From contig NZ_CP098813.1 in NCBI RefSeq assembly GCF_036825535.1, positions 496,001 to 560,000 of the forward strand: a stretch of DNA of 64,000 nucleotides, written 5' to 3'. Position numbers and translations under genes: made by a program. Numbering within the stretch: the stretch's first letter is position 1; each line of letters opens with the position of its first letter. The DNA comes from Parasalinivibrio latis (GTDB taxonomy: Bacteria; Pseudomonadota; Gammaproteobacteria; Enterobacterales; Vibrionaceae). This document shows positions 63,181 through 64,000 of this stretch, piece after piece. Under the pieces are notes generated by a model. That model worked only from the letters and a program-made list of their open reading frames with translations. It was not told the DNA's origin and made no database searches.

Positions 63181-64000
63181 ATGGAATTTTTTATCGGTAC
63201 CTACTCATTCCCGATTGTTGGCGTCGAAGCCAACGGAGAGGGAATCTACTCGGTGAGCTTCGACCCGGAATCCGGCAGTTTTGGAACACCCACGTTAGTC
63301 ACCCAGTGCCTCAACCCTTCCTACCTGTCGCTGTCATCCGACGGAAAACAGCTCTTTGCCTGTAAGGAAGTATTCACTTCGGACACACCCGCTATCCAGT
63401 ATTTGTTGATGGATACGCAAACAGAGCACTCATTGTTTTCCCATCCTGTGCAAGGTGAAATTCCCTGTCATGTCACCTTGCACGAGGCAACCCGGCGAGT
63501 TGCCACTGCCCAGTATTGGACCGGGGAAGTCTCCCTGTTTGAGTATGGCGACAACGGGGATCTGACCCCGATCAACCACATTGTCCACCAGGGAGAAGGA
63601 CCGCTTAAAGCCCGGCAGGAAGGCCCTCATGCCCACCAGGTAACCTTTACAGACAACGGAAGCTGTCTGCACAACATTGACCTGGGTTCAGACAAAGTCT
63701 GGAGCTACAGGCTCAGTGATACAGGGGAAATAACGGAAAAATCCGAGTGTGCCGTACCGGCAGGCTGCGGCCCCCGGCATATGGTTACCAGCCCTGACGG
63801 GCACTATGCCTATGTCGCCTGCGAGCTGGATGAATCAGTGCTGGTGCTTTCCCGCAGCGGGCTTGGCTGGCAGTTCGAATACCAGCTACAGGCATTTGAA
63901 AGACCCGCTGACGTAGAAGGTTCCATTGCCGCCATCCGGCTGTCACCGGACGGGCGTTTTCTCTATGTCTCCGGCAGGCGGCAATCACAGATAGCACTGT
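63181..64000 (+). CDS. Seven-bladed beta-propeller lactonase (YbhE/Pgl family), N-terminal part
   Basis: The frame from the ATG at 63181 (GAGG upstream) stays open to the window end, about 273 residues. It reads MEFFIGTYSF, LNPSYLSLSSDGKQLFA, EGPHAHQVTFTDNG, CGPRHMVTSPDGHYAYVACEL and IRLSPDGRFLYVSGR, the repeated blades and GPHAH/GPRH motifs of the 6-phosphogluconolactonase/cis-carboxy-muconate lactonase family. It would open the lactone produced by the operon's dehydrogenase. Cut by the window edge. Confidence 0.88.
   Translation, partial: MEFFIGTYSFPIVGVEANGEGIYSVSFDPESGSFGTPTLVTQCLNPSYLSLSSDGKQLFACKEVFTSDTPAIQYLLMDTQTEHSLFSHPVQGEIPCHVTLHEATRRVATAQYWTGEVSLFEYGDNGDLTPINHIVHQGEGPLKARQEGPHAHQVTFTDNGSCLHNIDLGSDKVWSYRLSDTGEITEKSECAVPAGCGPRHMVTSPDGHYAYVACELDESVLVLSRSGLGWQFEYQLQAFERPADVEGSIAAIRLSPDGRFLYVSGRRQSQIAL

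Noticed and set aside
1..64000. tRNA, rRNA, CRISPR array, integrase or phage genes
   Set aside because: None seen on either strand: no cloverleaf-like segments with CCA ends, no spaced direct repeats, no integrase or capsid-type proteins.

Overview
The window looks like chromosome from a marine-type gammaproteobacterium with mid-range GC, in the broad Oceanospirillales/Pseudomonadales area. This rests on a Fur-box fagA-fumC pair as in pseudomonads, FIST plus diguanylate cyclase signalling, TTT and TRAP carboxylate transporters, and ModF, NnrU and HlyIII genes. The genus cannot be fixed by reading. There are 62 protein genes, two of them cut by the window edges. I saw no rRNA, tRNA, CRISPR array, insertion sequence or prophage.

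Layout. (1) 1-10881: an oxidative sugar-acid cluster, probably for hexuronates. It holds a lactonase, a uronate-dehydrogenase-like enzyme, an RraA-like protein, a FadR-type GntR regulator, a mutarotase, a 2-oxoglutarate semialdehyde dehydrogenase, an enolase-superfamily dehydratase and a TctCBA transporter. Three copies of the FadR-class operator TTGTTTGACAA in the two control regions tie it together. (2) 10952-15176: Fur-controlled fagA-fumC, a Tat-exported PhoD-like phosphatase and a DUF3332 lipoprotein. (3) 15466-18062: FIST sensor with diguanylate cyclase. (4) 18152-24220: Cache kinase, NarL-type regulator and 3-hydroxybutyrate dehydrogenase, divergent from a DctPQM TRAP transporter. (5) 24284-26737: Hpt protein with a REC-GGDEF-EAL protein. 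(6) 27393-31613: NnrU, ModF, FKBP isomerase, HlyIII, YaiI. (7) 31774-34636: an AT-richer patch with Sir2, a WYL regulator, a GIY-YIG-like protein and an orphan. (8) 34888-37555: PAP2, META lipoprotein, LysR regulator, small orphan. (9) 37627-50500: a DeoR/GlpR-controlled glycerol-like operon (GlpA-like and partner flavoproteins, PotABCD-type ABC transporter, FGGY kinase), then a membrane protein, GNAT and LysE genes, and a glycerophosphodiesterase plus MFS carrier. (10) 50925-64000: one co-directional run of twelve genes continuing past the window.

The run in (10) is the best candidate for an undescribed system. It combines a sugar ABC importer, an SDR dehydrogenase, a beta-propeller lactonase, a UxuA-type dehydratase, an RraA-like protein and an IclR regulator with two CoA-transferase-fold proteins and a solute-binding-fold protein that has no export signal. 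The fused GctAB-type protein has Phe where the catalytic Glu should be. The two ends of the window are unrelated sugar-acid clusters, yet both contain a lactonase, a dehydratase and an RraA-like protein. This suggests the RraA-like proteins are sugar-acid aldolases. Functions are inferred from recognised families and motifs read by eye; no database search was run.
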